A model generated the notes under the pieces. That model made no database searches. It was not told where the DNA came from and saw nothing but the letters and a program-made list of their open reading frames with translations. 64,000 bases of DNA from Pachyrhynchus sulphureomaculatus (lineage: Eukaryota > Arthropoda > Insecta > Coleoptera > Curculionidae): positions 12,448,448 to 12,512,447 of the forward strand of contig CM032453.1 of the NCBI GenBank assembly GCA_019049505.1, given 5' to 3'. The stretch's first letter is position 1. Each line of letters starts with the position of its first letter. Made by a program: the position numbers and the translations under genes. This document shows positions 11,650 to 21,887 of this stretch, piece after piece.

Positions 11650-12150
11650 CGCTTCTGCGTTGATACCTTCTATGTTCTCTCTTCGTTCACTTCTATCTTC
11701 ACTACTTCTCCTCTATTAAATCCTTTTCCCTAAGATCGTTTTTATCATTATAAAAAATTTATCCCGCTTTCTAAGTACTCTTTCTTACAAGCCATTTCCG
11801 TTGTCATCATTCAACAATTTTCTTTTTTACTGTGCCACTCCAAGACAACATTTAGCACATTTCCTTTAATTAATAATTTAAATCATTACCTGATTACTAA
11901 CTTTAATTCTACGACTACAAATAACACCATAAATTTCCTCCTTCACACACTTCCTTGCTCTTCGCTTGTTACTACAAATTCTAATTCGCTAGCTCCTATA
12001 ACATTTGAACCTAAATACTTAAAAGTCCCCACTGATCTAATCTTCCTTCTTGTTTTTTACTCTCCGTTTTGGTTTTAGTTAAATTCAAGTTATTACGTTT
12101 TCTTTTATACCAGTTTTTAGGAGTACCCGCCTCCTTCAACTTTCCATCGT
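11650..12150 (-). pseudogene. Degraded LINE reverse transcriptase tail
   Basis: The minus-strand translation gives fragments in the order expected after the RT palm of APE-type LINEs. NLTKTKTE is the usual KTK(T) block; then come a region near FKYLGSNV (split by a stop) and later TEMACKKEYLESG, resembling the TEM+CLRR block. Stops and frameshifts are frequent. Clade not assignable. Confidence 0.45.
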
Positions 12151-12364
12151 TTGTTTACATTCTTATCTTGCAGCCTTACGTAGTATTATGGCAATATTTA
12201 CAAACATTATATACCAGAAGGTTTCATCTCCAAGAGAGTTTCTCAAAAACAGGGAATATTATTTCGAAATAGAAAGCTTTATACTCCACAACTGTTAATT
12301 CTGTACAAAGCTTAAATTCGATCAAAGATGGAATGCTGCTTCCATGTTTGAGGATCTGCTCTCA

Positions 12365-12545
12365 AACATACACTGCATTGGTTGAATTCTATTGATTGGA
12401 GACCAAGAACTGACCAGCAAACTTCGATTCTTTGGAACATCGAAAAACGGTTGGTAACTTGAGTTTATTCTACAAGTATATTCACGGTAATTGTCAGATA
12501 GATGTAGCCAGTTTAATTGCTTCCAAAGCTTCACATCTGTATGAG
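12365..12545 (+). pseudogene. LINE C-terminal fragment
   Basis: Plus strand reads LDSLEHRKTVGNLSLFYKYI then HGNCQIDVASLIASKASHLY. This block (DSLEHRR..L.LFYRY.HG.CS.E) is typical of the C-terminal region of jockey/R1-type insect LINEs, and the same family gives the minus-strand fragment at 19724-20430. Truncated at both ends. Confidence 0.6.
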
Positions 12546-12599
12546 GTTTAGTTGGGAGAAAGGCCTGAAAAACATCCACAGTGTGTCTGGTGAACGTAG

Positions 12600-13060
12600 T
12601 GTTGGCGATCGAAAATGATAAAAATTATTTGAAAAATTTCGCGATGGAAACATAATTTTTGTCGATCTACTTCGATTTGCCACCAAGTAACTATAACGCT
12701 CACTGTCGAGTTTTTTGTGAACAGCTGGAGATACTTCACCAACTTTTAAGGCAAAAGGAACATGCACTAGCTAATTGATGGATTGTACTTCCTCAGCATG
12801 GCAGTGTCCGATCATGTAAACATTAATTAATATAAAAAAAATTAGACTATTTGGCATCTTCCTTACTCGCCTGACATTGCCCCTTGGGACTATCATTTGC
12901 CTTGTTCCTTTCAGTACTCGAAAAATATTTAATGTGGAAGATTCAGTAAAAACTGCCCTTGTCAATTTTTTACCTCAAGTCCGGTCTAATTGTTATGAAA
13001 TTGATTACTCAGATATTCTAGTTGATTTTGGCACTGTCCAATTTAATTTGGTAAAAAAAA
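12600..13060 (+). pseudogene. Degraded mariner transposase, catalytic half
   Basis: YNAHCRVFCEQLEILHQLLR, then QHGSVRSCKH (the HDNARPH region with its catalytic Asp changed), then YSPDIAPWDYHL at 12862-12900, the third mariner Asp motif, then EDSVKTALVNF. Several stops and frame changes. The order of motifs makes a mariner origin clear; it cannot be active. Confidence 0.65.
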
Positions 13061-13775
13061 AAACGTTTTCGTAAAAAAAATAACACTCAGACCTTGGAAT
13101 AGGTAGAAAAGTTAATAGTTTTTAGAATTTACTGGTGATCTTATCAATTTAAATACTTAATTGTCAAATTACACCGGTTTGAAATTTAGGTCTTATTAGT
13201 GAGTGAGTCAGCAAGAGTCTTATTATGGTAATTAAAAACTTACAAAAATGGACGAAAAAGTAATCGGAAATAATGATATTTATACTATAGATCTCGTTTT
13301 TTTAGCCCAGCCGTCGTCAGAGGTAAATTTTGACGAAAAGCTCTCATTAAATGTTGCTGTATTTTGGGATACAGCTAGTTTTTTGGACGTAGAATATGAT
13401 AAAAATAAAAGTTTGCTGCTCCAAAGTGTAAGCTAAACCTATAAAATAAGAAATCAAATGAAAAATTCTATTTCTCGCAAATATCTCGAAAAATAAAAAA
13501 AAAACAAAAAACAAAACACGTGAAAGAACGGGAAATTTTACAAAAATATAATATAAAGATTAAAAACATAATCTGTTTGCAGTAATTCAAAAAAAAACTA
13601 TTTATATGGGATAACACTATGTTATAACTCATGACTAAATGGGACTTTTCTCAAGGCCAAAAAAACAAACAAACAAAAAATCTATTTAAAATAACATGGC
13701 TGGTTCTACCCCTTCAGTTGTAGTGGGAGTCATGATTCCAACCTCGTTTATGATTAAATTAACGTTTCTGTATAC
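13061..13775. other. Non-coding DNA left of the hAT element
   Basis: A 62-codon open frame at 13248-13436 has no recognisable domain. The last part (13690-13783) continues, once the hAT element is removed, into 15583-15790 upstream of ORF Q copy 1, so it may belong to the upstream region of that unit. Confidence 0.5.
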
Positions 13776-13783
13776 CGCTAGAT

Positions 13784-15582
13784 CAGGGGTGCTCAAACTT
13801 TAACTGCTGGCGATCTACCTCAATATTGTTAGACTATGATCGATCGACTCTGAGAGGCTGCAAGTAAGTGTGATGCAGGATTGTCGTCTAGGTAGGGTGT
13901 ATCGTGGCATAGATATTAGTTTTCGGCACAATATGCATTTTTTTATTCAAGGTAAGTGTAGGTCTGCTCTAAAATGTCAATGAAAAAACTCATAATTATT
14001 CAAAATTGCGAGTTTATTGGTTCTTACAAAACAAACGAGTTCTAGTATCTAAACTTAACTAAAGAGTGACTTTGGATGTTGAAGAGTGGCACTGCATGTC
14101 CTCAGCATAATTTTCATAAGATGGTACGTAATTACCGAGTGCTAATCGCAAGCATGATGACATATGTTCGTCAGTTAGTCGATTGAGATATTTTGACTTA
14201 ATTATCTTCATTTCAGAAAATGCAGACTCGCACAAGTAAGTTGACCCAAACATTGCCGTCAGTTGAAGGGCGATTTGCCTTAGATTCGGATATTTATCTT
14301 CAGATATAAAACACCAGAATTTTGTATCAGATGCTGTGGTTTTGAGATGTATATCTGATATAATCTGCACTAACTTATTTTCAACAGAACATGAGTCCCT
14401 GTTAAACTGACTTGCTATTTCAGTAGCTAATTCCTCAATGTTTTTACACGAAAAAGGATAACTCATAAATGATGCTATATTTGCCAATTTACTGAAATCA
14501 TAAAAACGTATTTCGAATTGGCCCAAAATATTTGATAACTCTGCCTCATAAATATCATAATTCAACTGAGGAATCCTTGCTTTCAAAGACGGAAAATTTT
14601 TCAGATCCTTTCTTTTCAGTTGATCTATCATAAGTTGCAATTTACTTTTGAATGCATTTATTGCGCTAATCATCTCAATAATTGTTTTTCCTTTACCTTG
14701 AAGCTCCAAATTAATGGTGTTTAAATGCATTGTGATGTCTGTCAAAAATGTCAAAACACGCCTTGTGACAGTCGGACGAGATAACTGAAGTTCTCTAATA
14801 GCAGACATAATCTCTGTTTTATTTTTAAAATCTCCAAATAAAGTCTCACCCGCTTCAATAAATGCTTCCTTCACAACCAATCCATCATCAAACGGTTTCT
14901 TGTGTTTCGCCAATATATGAGATATTTTAAATGACGCGATCGTTGCAGCTTTTGATTGTTTGGCTGGTCTTGTGAACATGGTTTGTTCTTTTTTCAAACA
15001 AGTTATCAAATCACGTACTTTTCGTTTTCTTAATTCACTCTGTGACGGAAAATCCTTTTCATAGTTTTTATGAACCGTTTTATGATGCCTCTCTAAGTTC
15101 CCACGCTTAGGTATTGCAACTGACGCACGGCAAATGAGACAAATGCACTTATCCTTTACCATACAAAAGAAAAATTCTTCCTCCCAATCGTTATTAAAAT
15201 GATAAGTTTTACTTTTCTTCGCCGCAGTCGTTTTGGACTATTTATGATGTATCGCCTTCAAGTTACAACTCAGACTGGCTCTTATTCCTGCAGGCGCAAC
15301 ATTTATATCGGCGCGAACGAAGTCTCGAATGTTTCGCGTTTCTTTGATAAGGCCGCCTTTTGCCGCTAGCATGGGTTATTACGATAAAAGAAAGTGATGA
15401 GGGGGTTATTCTGGCCTAATTGTGGATCGAATAAATTTTAGTAGTTTATTCATTACATTTTGTCTTAGTTACCTAAAACAAAATCTGTGAATAGTTCTAT
15501 ATCGGAATTTTTTTCTCGAGATCGACTCAAAAAGCACTCGCGATCGACTTGTCGATCGCGATCGACCGCTTGAGGACCCCTG
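13784..15582 (-). mobile_element. hAT DNA transposon, internally deleted, 8-bp target duplication
   Basis: The ends form terminal inverted repeats: CAGGGGTGCTCAAACTT at 13784 and, on the other strand from 15582, CAGGGGTCCTCAAGCGG. Both sides carry the perfect 8-bp duplication CGCTAGAT (13776-13783 and 15583-15590), the hallmark of hAT insertion. At 1799 bp it is shorter than an autonomous element, in line with the deleted core of its transposase. A sister copy lies at 44313-45938. Confidence 0.93.
14059..15162 (-). pseudogene. hAT transposase with deleted catalytic core (ZBED/GTF2I-repeat type)
   Basis: One open frame of 367 codons. Residues about 5-35 form a BED-like zinc finger (CICLIC...HHKTVH). 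Residues 80-140 match the block found in vertebrate ZBED5/GTF2IRD2-like hAT proteins (ISHILAKHKKPF, IMSAIRELQLSRPTVTRRV). The C-terminus carries the hAT dimerisation region (FWCFISEDKYPNLRQIALQL, CESAFSEM). Between RRV and LTFLTDITMHLN the part with the first catalytic Asp (FDESTD, present in the sister copy) and more is missing, yet the frame stays open. It could encode a truncated DNA-binding protein but not an active transposase. Confidence 0.88.
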
Positions 15583-15794
15583 CGCTAGATATTTTGAAAT
15601 TGGCTATTAGGGGGTTTCTCGGGATGCTGATTAAGAATCCGATGACGAATTTGAAAAATTCAAAATGGCGGATCCATTATTAATGCCATTAACAAAATTC
15701 CTTCGAGTTATTTAGAATTTTTGTGTTTTCAATCAGTTAATACAACCTCGCATTGCAGTGTTTAACCCATGTGCTTTAATTCACATTTAAAAGT

Positions 15795-16472
15795 ATGGCT
15801 AATCGTGTTTGTAAAAACTCTCTCAACACTTTTTGTTATATATGTGGTGAGCTTGCAGTTAAAAAACATCAAAGAAATATTACTGACTTTGTAAAAAAAG
15901 TATACTTTGAATATTTTGGTGTAGAAATCGATAATCAAGAAAAATGTTGGGCTATTCACCAAGTATGTTATGTTTGTGTCGAGAATTTTAGGAAATGATA
16001 TAAGAAGGAAAAGAAAGCTTTTAAATTTGCAGTACCCATGGTATGGAGAGAGCAAGAAAATCATTCAAATGATTGTTATTTTTGCAGCGTTGATGTTTCT
16101 GGAGATAACTCCAAAAATAAGAAAGTAATTGTCTATCCTAACTTTACTTCAGCTAATCGACCGGTAGGACATAGCCCGGGACTTCCTGTCCCTAAGCCAC
16201 CTCAGTCTATTGATGACGTTTTACAGTTCAGTCCCGAATTTAATGAAGGTCGACCGGATGTTCAATGTTCTCTAGAAAATTTAAAACCGCAGTTGTTTAC
16301 ACAAGCTGAGTTAAATGGTTTAGTGAGACATTTGGGTTTGACTAAGGAAGGTTCTATGCCGAAAGAAAAACATTTATTGGAATCTGGAACATCTATTTAC
16401 CATTATAGAATAAGAGATCAACAGTTTGCTCATTTTTTTCAAGCAGGAAGAGGATTTGGTTTTGAAATTTAA
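15795..16472 (+). pseudogene. ORF family Q, copy 1 (N-terminal part, one stop)
   Basis: Reads MANRVCKNSLNTFCYICGEL, then NITDFVKKVYFEYFG, WAIHQVCYVCVENFRK, a TGA at 15996-15998 where Trp is expected, then on in the same frame to PMVWREQENHSNDCYFCSVD and SANRPVGHSPGLPVP. Paired cysteines (CYIC, CYVC, CYFC) suggest a zinc-binding N-terminal domain. I recall similar uncharacterised multi-copy proteins from insects and Hydra but know no function. Copy 2 (25959-31812) continues much further; this one leaves the shared sequence near 16440 and stops at 16470. It is probably an element-borne gene rather than a host gene, since it is multi-copy and decayed. Confidence 0.6.
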
Positions 16473-17422
16473 TCGATGTCATATTATGAGATAACTATGG
16501 GTGATACAAAAAAACTGATACCAGATACGGTTTCAGCACCCAAAAATACAAAACACTTAAATGTATTGGTTTAAAAAGCTTTTACAAATATTTTTTTTTG
16601 TTGAGCTGTGTAATAAGCAAAAAATACGTTTATCATAAATACTTTTTTAAGAGCAAAATTACAAAAAAAGAGAAAGTTTTTTTTTAAGTTTTTAATGATT
16701 TTCTAATATGAATTTCGTACAGCTTTGAACATAAATTTGCCGGCGGCGCACTACAGCAGGCAAATTTTCATACGTTGAAACCCAATTTTTAAATGACACA
16801 GTCCATGTGGGTATTTTTAATTATTCTTAAATTAAAATTTAAGGTATAATAATGATATATAAGGATTTTTTTCACTACTATATTTTATTAAATAATTCTA
16901 ATTTACTGTATGCCCGTTAAAATCATGCAAACAAAAATTTCGTTTTAAGTTTTACAAATTATAAAGCAATTAAAATAAAACTTATTAGTATCATCGGAAA
17001 GCTCAAAGTCTCCTTTTTTTACACACTCAAAACAAGTAACATCGATTAACCTTCGGAAGGTGCGTAGACTTTCAAATTAACCTGTTTGGCGTGCTAAACT
17101 TTTTGAATCACCTTTCCGAATTTTTAATAAATCCTCACGCTATTAAAAAAATCTGGAAAAAAATTCTTTTTTTTCTAGAAAATTTCCCGCTTATTCACGT
17201 GGGCTATTAATTTTCGATATCTTTTTTTAATTTTATTTTGGATTTTGTGGACTTAGCGTACATCAAACTTTAGCAAACTTTTTTTATCCTATTCTATGAC
17301 CAAAAAACTACCCGAGTGCTAAAATGCAGCCTGTTAACGTTTAATGAAAGCTCAAAACTCATAGCGACTGGGCTATTTTAAGTTTGAGATAAGTAGTTTC
17401 GAAAGTATACCAAGAACAAAGT
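16473..17422. other. AT-rich DNA downstream of ORF Q copy 1, nothing recognised
   Basis: Contains poly-T runs and a GC-rich GCCGGCGGCGC patch at 16739-16749. No coding motifs. It may hold the 3' flank of the Q unit, but copy 2 gives no matching sequence here. Confidence 0.5.
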
Positions 17423-17997
17423 AACCGGTCAAGTGCAAGTTGAACTTGCGCAATTAGTGTTCCGTACGTTGATTGCTTTTGAAATAAAAAATTTTGTAAC
17501 GGAGGTATAAAATGATCAGTCACTTCATAAAACACACCCCAAATGAGTTTTCAACAAAGTTTGTTTCCAATCTTTACTGAAAATTGATGACCTTGAAATT
17601 TTTGTTTTTTTTATATACCAGATAAATTATTAAAAGTAATGCACTCGTGATAATTTTCGTTCAATCTACACCCCGTGGAGAATATTTCAGAATTTTTTCA
17701 AAATTTTTTGATAAGTACTTTTCGAAATAAGGCGGGTGGATAGCGATTTTTCGCGTTTTTTTAAAAATAACACAAAGAAAAGTGCGCGCAAGTATTACAT
17801 TATATATATATTTTTTATTCGTGTTTTTACAAGCTTTTATTTGACATCAGACTCGATTACCTAGTAAAAATTTTTTTTTTTTCACTTCCGACTTCACCCC
17901 CCAAAACTAACCCCTTAAGTCAAAATTTAACTTTCAAAACTACATGGCTCTGATGAGGCCATCAATTCCTATATTATTACCAAATTTCAACTTTCTA

Positions 17998-19709
17998 CAG
18001 TCCCTGGCCAAATTATTAGACACACTGTATTTTTTTTAGTAATTTTATGTTTCTTAAGAGTTTTTATGCAATAATGGTATATTTAAACTACAATATTATT
18101 GATTTTTATTTAAAAGAATTGTCGTAGACTACATATTTGTATTTATTTTTAACATATGGCAACACTGTGTTGACAAAGTGATACATGAACGTAAACAAGT
18201 ACAAACCTGTATCAGTCGCGATCGGAATCGAGTCAGGTACGGACGTGTTTCTGTGGCTTTATGGACTGTGATTGTTTGTTTAACAGTTTTATACTACTCA
18301 GTTATTAGTTTATTTTGTATGCAGTGTTTTAAAAAAGTAATTGTAATTTTCATTATGGGTAGAAAAGGCGATCTTTCACCACGTAAAAAAGCTGAAGTGA
18401 AGGCCCTTGTGATTGCGAAAACATTTACAAACCGAGAAATATCACGAAGATTGGAGGTTTCTGAAGCTAGTGTACGACGCATAAAAAAGAAAATTGAGTC
18501 AGGGAAGGAATTAAGCCCGAAAAGAAAGAAAAGATGCGGTAGAAAACCAATTTTCACTCCACGGTCAGAGAGATGTTTGAAGAAAATTTGTGTAGAAAAC
18601 AGATTTGCTACCACAAAGGTAATAAAATCACAACTCCAGGATGCTAGCGTAAATGCTTCTGAGCGCACTGTTCGAAGAAAATTGAAAGAATTAGATTTTA
18701 AGGCCTGTCGCCCCGCCAGGAAGCCCAAGTTAACAGCTGCAATGAAAGCAAAGCGCCTGAAGTGGGCCAAACAATGGCAAGACAAAGATGTGGACTTCTG
18801 GAGATCGGTAAGATACAGCAATTTAATCAATAATTGATACATTATTATCATTTTCAGTTAAATAAAGCAAATAAACATGGAAGTTTATATATTTTTCCTA
18901 TTTTTGACAGGTCTGCTTCAGTGACGAAAGCACATTCGAAATTTTGCAGAATAAAGCTCAGTATGTGCGTCGTCGTCATGGAGAAAAGTTTCATCCTGAT
19001 TGTGTCATCCCGACGGTTAAACATCCCACCAAAGTGATGATTTGGTCAGTCATCAGCGGCAAGGGCACTGGACGTCTGTACGTCGTCAAAGGAATAATGA
19101 GGCAAGATCAGTACAAAGAAGTATTACAAAATCGGTTGATTCCCTAGTTCAGAGAATGGTTTCCAAATGGGGAACCATTCACTTTCATGCAAGATGGAGC
19201 TCCCTGCCACACTGCTCGGTCTGTTAAAGCTTTTTTGGCAGAAAAAAATATCCCTCTGTTGGATTGGCTAGGGCTAGCCCTGATATAAACCCCACTGAAA
19301 ATGTGTGGGAGCTGATGAAAAGAGAAGTGGCTAAAGATGTGATTACCAACAAAACCCAGCTCCTAGAAAAGATTATTCATGTGTGGAATCATCATCCTCA
19401 AATGCAGGAGACAGTACAATCTTGCATTGATAGCATGCCGCGCAGAATTAAAGCTTTGATAGCGGCTAAAGGTGGCTCAACTAAATATTGACTTTTACTA
19501 ACATTAATTTCACTTTTCTTTAAAACTTAATAAACTTATGCTTTTCTAAATTAATGCTGTTTTATTTATGTCAAATAAATGGTAATTGATTGGATAATAT
19601 AAAAATAGAAAACAAATCAATTTAAAATAATAAAACGGTACAATATCACTCGGTAATTAATATTTTACATGAAATCTTGCAGTGCGTCTAATAATTTGGC
19701 CAGGGACTG
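17998..19709 (+). mobile_element. Tc1-like DNA transposon with intact ends
   Basis: The terminal inverted repeats of about 30 bp differ at one position. The left begins CAGTCCCTGGCCAAATTATT, and the right reads the same on the other strand. TA flanks both ends (17996-17997 and 19710-19711). The empty site is shown by X copy 1, where TTCTA is followed directly by TGACAAATAG. The element is 1712 bp with one transposase gene (18355-19491), now broken. Confidence 0.95.
18355..19491 (+). pseudogene. Tc1 (DD34E) transposase gene with a 103-bp intron
   Basis: Exon 1 (18355-18807, 151 codons) starts MGRKGDLSPRKKAEV and holds two helix-turn-helix regions (EISRRLEVSEASVRRIKKK; SERTVRRKLKEL). A GTAAGA...TTTTTGACAG intron (18808-18910) separates it from exon 2. 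Exon 2 continues in frame with VCFSDESTFEILQNKAQYVR (first Asp), MQDGAPCHTARS (second Asp) and SPDINPTENVWELMKRE (Glu), spacing 34 once the frameshift is allowed for. Inactivating changes are a TAG at 19145-19147 (Gln expected) and a frameshift near 19270. The start was chosen because it begins the conserved N-terminus. Activity in this copy is lost; the ends could still be mobilised in trans. Confidence 0.92.
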
Positions 19710-19723
19710 TATGACAAATAGTT

Positions 19724-20430
19724 TCTTCTTGAGAAGCGTTGTACGAGAAGTAAAAAGCTGAACCTCATACGGATGTGAAGTATTAGCGCGGGTCTCCAAT
19801 CATATGAACAGCTCTTCTCCGAATAGAATCCAACAAATCCAATGTATGTTTGGGAGCGGAGCCCCAAACATGGGAGCAGTATTCCATAGTTGGTCGAATT
19901 TGAGCTTTGTAAAGAATTAACAGTGTTGTTGTGGAGTGTAAAGCTTTCTGGTTGGAAATAATATTCCCAACTTTGGGAAGCTTTTCTGACTATGCTTGCT
20001 ACATGTTCATGCCAGGACATATTTGCTTCCAACTTAATGCCCAACAAATTGAGTGACGATGTTAGAGAAATCGAGTGCCCCGCCATAACTATGTCGGGTT
20101 CAGCAACGTTAATTTTTTTAGAAAAAACTGCCACCTGGGTTTTTCTAGCGTTAAATCTCACTTAGTTACTGTCACCCTAGGATAGAATTTCTTCCAGGTC
20201 TTTGTTAAGTTGAACGACTTCCCGCTCTCTGCGGGTATTCGTCTGAGTAGCCGATATCTGAGCATTCGAAAAGAATGAAGAGATAAGCGTACTGTCATTT
20301 GCAAAGCTGTAAATTGTGTTTCCGGTCTTTTCCAGCAGATCATTAATGTAAATGAGAAAGCGAGTAGGAGATAGTATGGAGCCTTAGGGTACACTGGCGT
20401 TGATAGAGAAGGTGTTAGTAAAAAATCCGT
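19724..20430 (-). pseudogene. LINE F: jockey/R1-like reverse transcriptase fragment
   Basis: The minus strand shows MRFNARKTQVAVFSKKIN, GHSISLTSSLNLLGIKLEAN, MSWHEHVASIVRKASQ and, in shifted frames, a region equivalent to RRAVRLIGD and LFYRY. This is the part after the RT active site in jockey/R1-type LINEs. Upstream, near 20158-20394, the plus-strand complement of the ADD-type motif region is partly preserved. It lies within X copy 2, so it inserted later than X. Stops and frameshifts make it dead. Confidence 0.7.
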
Positions 20431-20844
20431 GGACTGCCACTAGTAAAGTTTTTTTTTGCTATAACTTTGTAACGGACTGGAATTTTCTTTTTTTTTTTGA
20501 ATAATTCATAGAAGCATAGAGAATAAAAATCCGTAAAAAAATCTAATTTTTGAAAATTCGGATTGTGTCTAACCCCTCTTAAAGGGTGTGACAGACAGAC
20601 ACCGAAATCATCTTATAAACACTAAAAACACTCTAGTTAAAACTAGTCTTGATATGTACATTCGTAACTTCACTAAGAGCTGTAAAAATACACAGTTCAT
20701 AAATTTAAAGATTATTATTGAGCATTCTTACACTTAATATGCAGAAAAGTCCGAAGTTTTTATCGTCAGGGGTTCAGCACTCGGTTACCTTAAGACATTC
20801 GCTTGAGCGACCATCCGTACCTCCCGTCTGCTAGTCTGCTACCG

Positions 20845-21250
20845 ACCACGGTTTTCTGGCCCTTGACTGCAGTAATTTCGCCGTGTTTTATACTAATTAA
20901 TGATTAACAGTAAGCAAACCGTTTTGATTAGGCAGGAAAAGTACTCTTTTTTTAAATTGTAAGTATGGTGACCTCGGATAGTGTTAAGTATAAAGGTTTT
21001 TAAAATGTAATACGTTAGCCTGTAAGTTCAGTGGAGTTTCCGTACACCGTATTGGCAAAAACTAGCAAAAAACTTCATTCCAGTAAAATTCTCACTCTTT
21101 TTTTTGAGTGCAAACAATAAAAATAAGCAGATATACGGTATTATAGACTTTTATTAACAAAAGGGCAGTAAACATTGCATAAAACGCAACAATTTTTAGT
21201 GTTTTCCGTACGGAAAACTTATAAGATCACTTTGGTGTCTGCCCGTCCGG
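20845..21250 (+). repeat. 405-bp tandem duplication, unit 1
   Basis: From ACCACGGTTTTCTGGCCCTT to GTCTGCCCGTCCGG. It includes at its right end a piece of repeat X (AGTGTTTTCCGTACGGAAAA). It differs from unit 2 at roughly ten positions, several of them homopolymer lengths. Confidence 0.95.
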
Positions 21251-21655
21251 ACCACGGTTTTTCTGGCCCTTGACTGCAGTAATTTTGACGTGTTTTATAC
21301 TAATTAATGATTAACAGTAAGCAAACCGTTTTGATTAGGCAGGAAAAGTACTCTTTTTTTAAATTGTAAGTATGGTGACCTCGGATAGTGTTAAGTATAA
21401 AGGTTTTTAAAATGTAATGCGTTAGCCTGTAAGTTCAGTGGAGTTTCCGTACACCGTATTGGCAAAAACTAGCAAAAAAACTTCATTCCAGTAAAATTGT
21501 CACTCTTTTTTTGAGTGCAAACAATAAAAATAAGCAGATATACGGTATTATAGACTTTTATTAACAAAAGGGCAGTAACATTGCATACAACGCAACAATT
21601 TTTAGTGTTTTCCGTACGGAAAACTTATAAGATCACTTTGGTGTCTGCCCGTCCG
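21251..21655 (+). repeat. 405-bp tandem duplication, unit 2
   Basis: Immediate head-to-tail copy of 20845-21250. The right side continues into more of repeat X, so unequal exchange or replication slippage after the X insertion is the likely origin. Confidence 0.95.
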
Positions 21656-21726
21656 TGCGTCTGTCTATCACACCCGAAACTATTTGACATAGAAAGTTGA
21701 AATTTGGTACTAATATAGGAATTGAT
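21603..21726 (-). repeat. Dispersed repeat family X, truncated copy 3
   Basis: Carries AGTGTTTTCCGTACGGAAAA, TTATAAGATCACTTTGGTGT and GAAAGTTGAAATTTGGTACT in X order on the minus strand, then stops at GGAATTGATAG where LINE E begins. Its terminal palindrome has GTTTTCC where other copies have GTTCC. Confidence 0.7.
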
Positions 21727-21887
21727 AGATCAGTAAACAGATTCGAAAGCCTATAAGAAAGGCTAAAGAAAACTGGATGGAAGAACAATGTCCGGAAATG
21801 AAAGAATTACAGTTAAAGCATGACTATTTCAATATGTATAAAAAAGTTAAAGAAGTTACCGGTCAAAACAGTACACCAACACCAACA

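Larger units (their letters stand above)
17423..20629 (+). repeat. Dispersed repeat family X, copy 2, split by two insertions
   Basis: Starts ACCGGTCAAGTGCAAGTTGA and follows the X order (TGATCAGTCACTTCATAAAA, CACTTCCGACTTCACCCCCC, TATTATTACCAAATTTCAAC). It is interrupted at 17998 by a Tc1 element, resumes for 13 bases (TGACAAATAGTTTC region), is interrupted again by LINE F, and ends with GGTGTGACAGACAGACACCG and AACACTAAAAAC near 20629. The uninterrupted order is confirmed by copies at 8617-8724 and 60687-61335. Confidence 0.7.

Noticed and set aside
18294..18851. 185-codon minus-strand open frame
   Set aside because: It is antisense to the Tc1 transposase, whose motifs are unmistakable on the plus strand.
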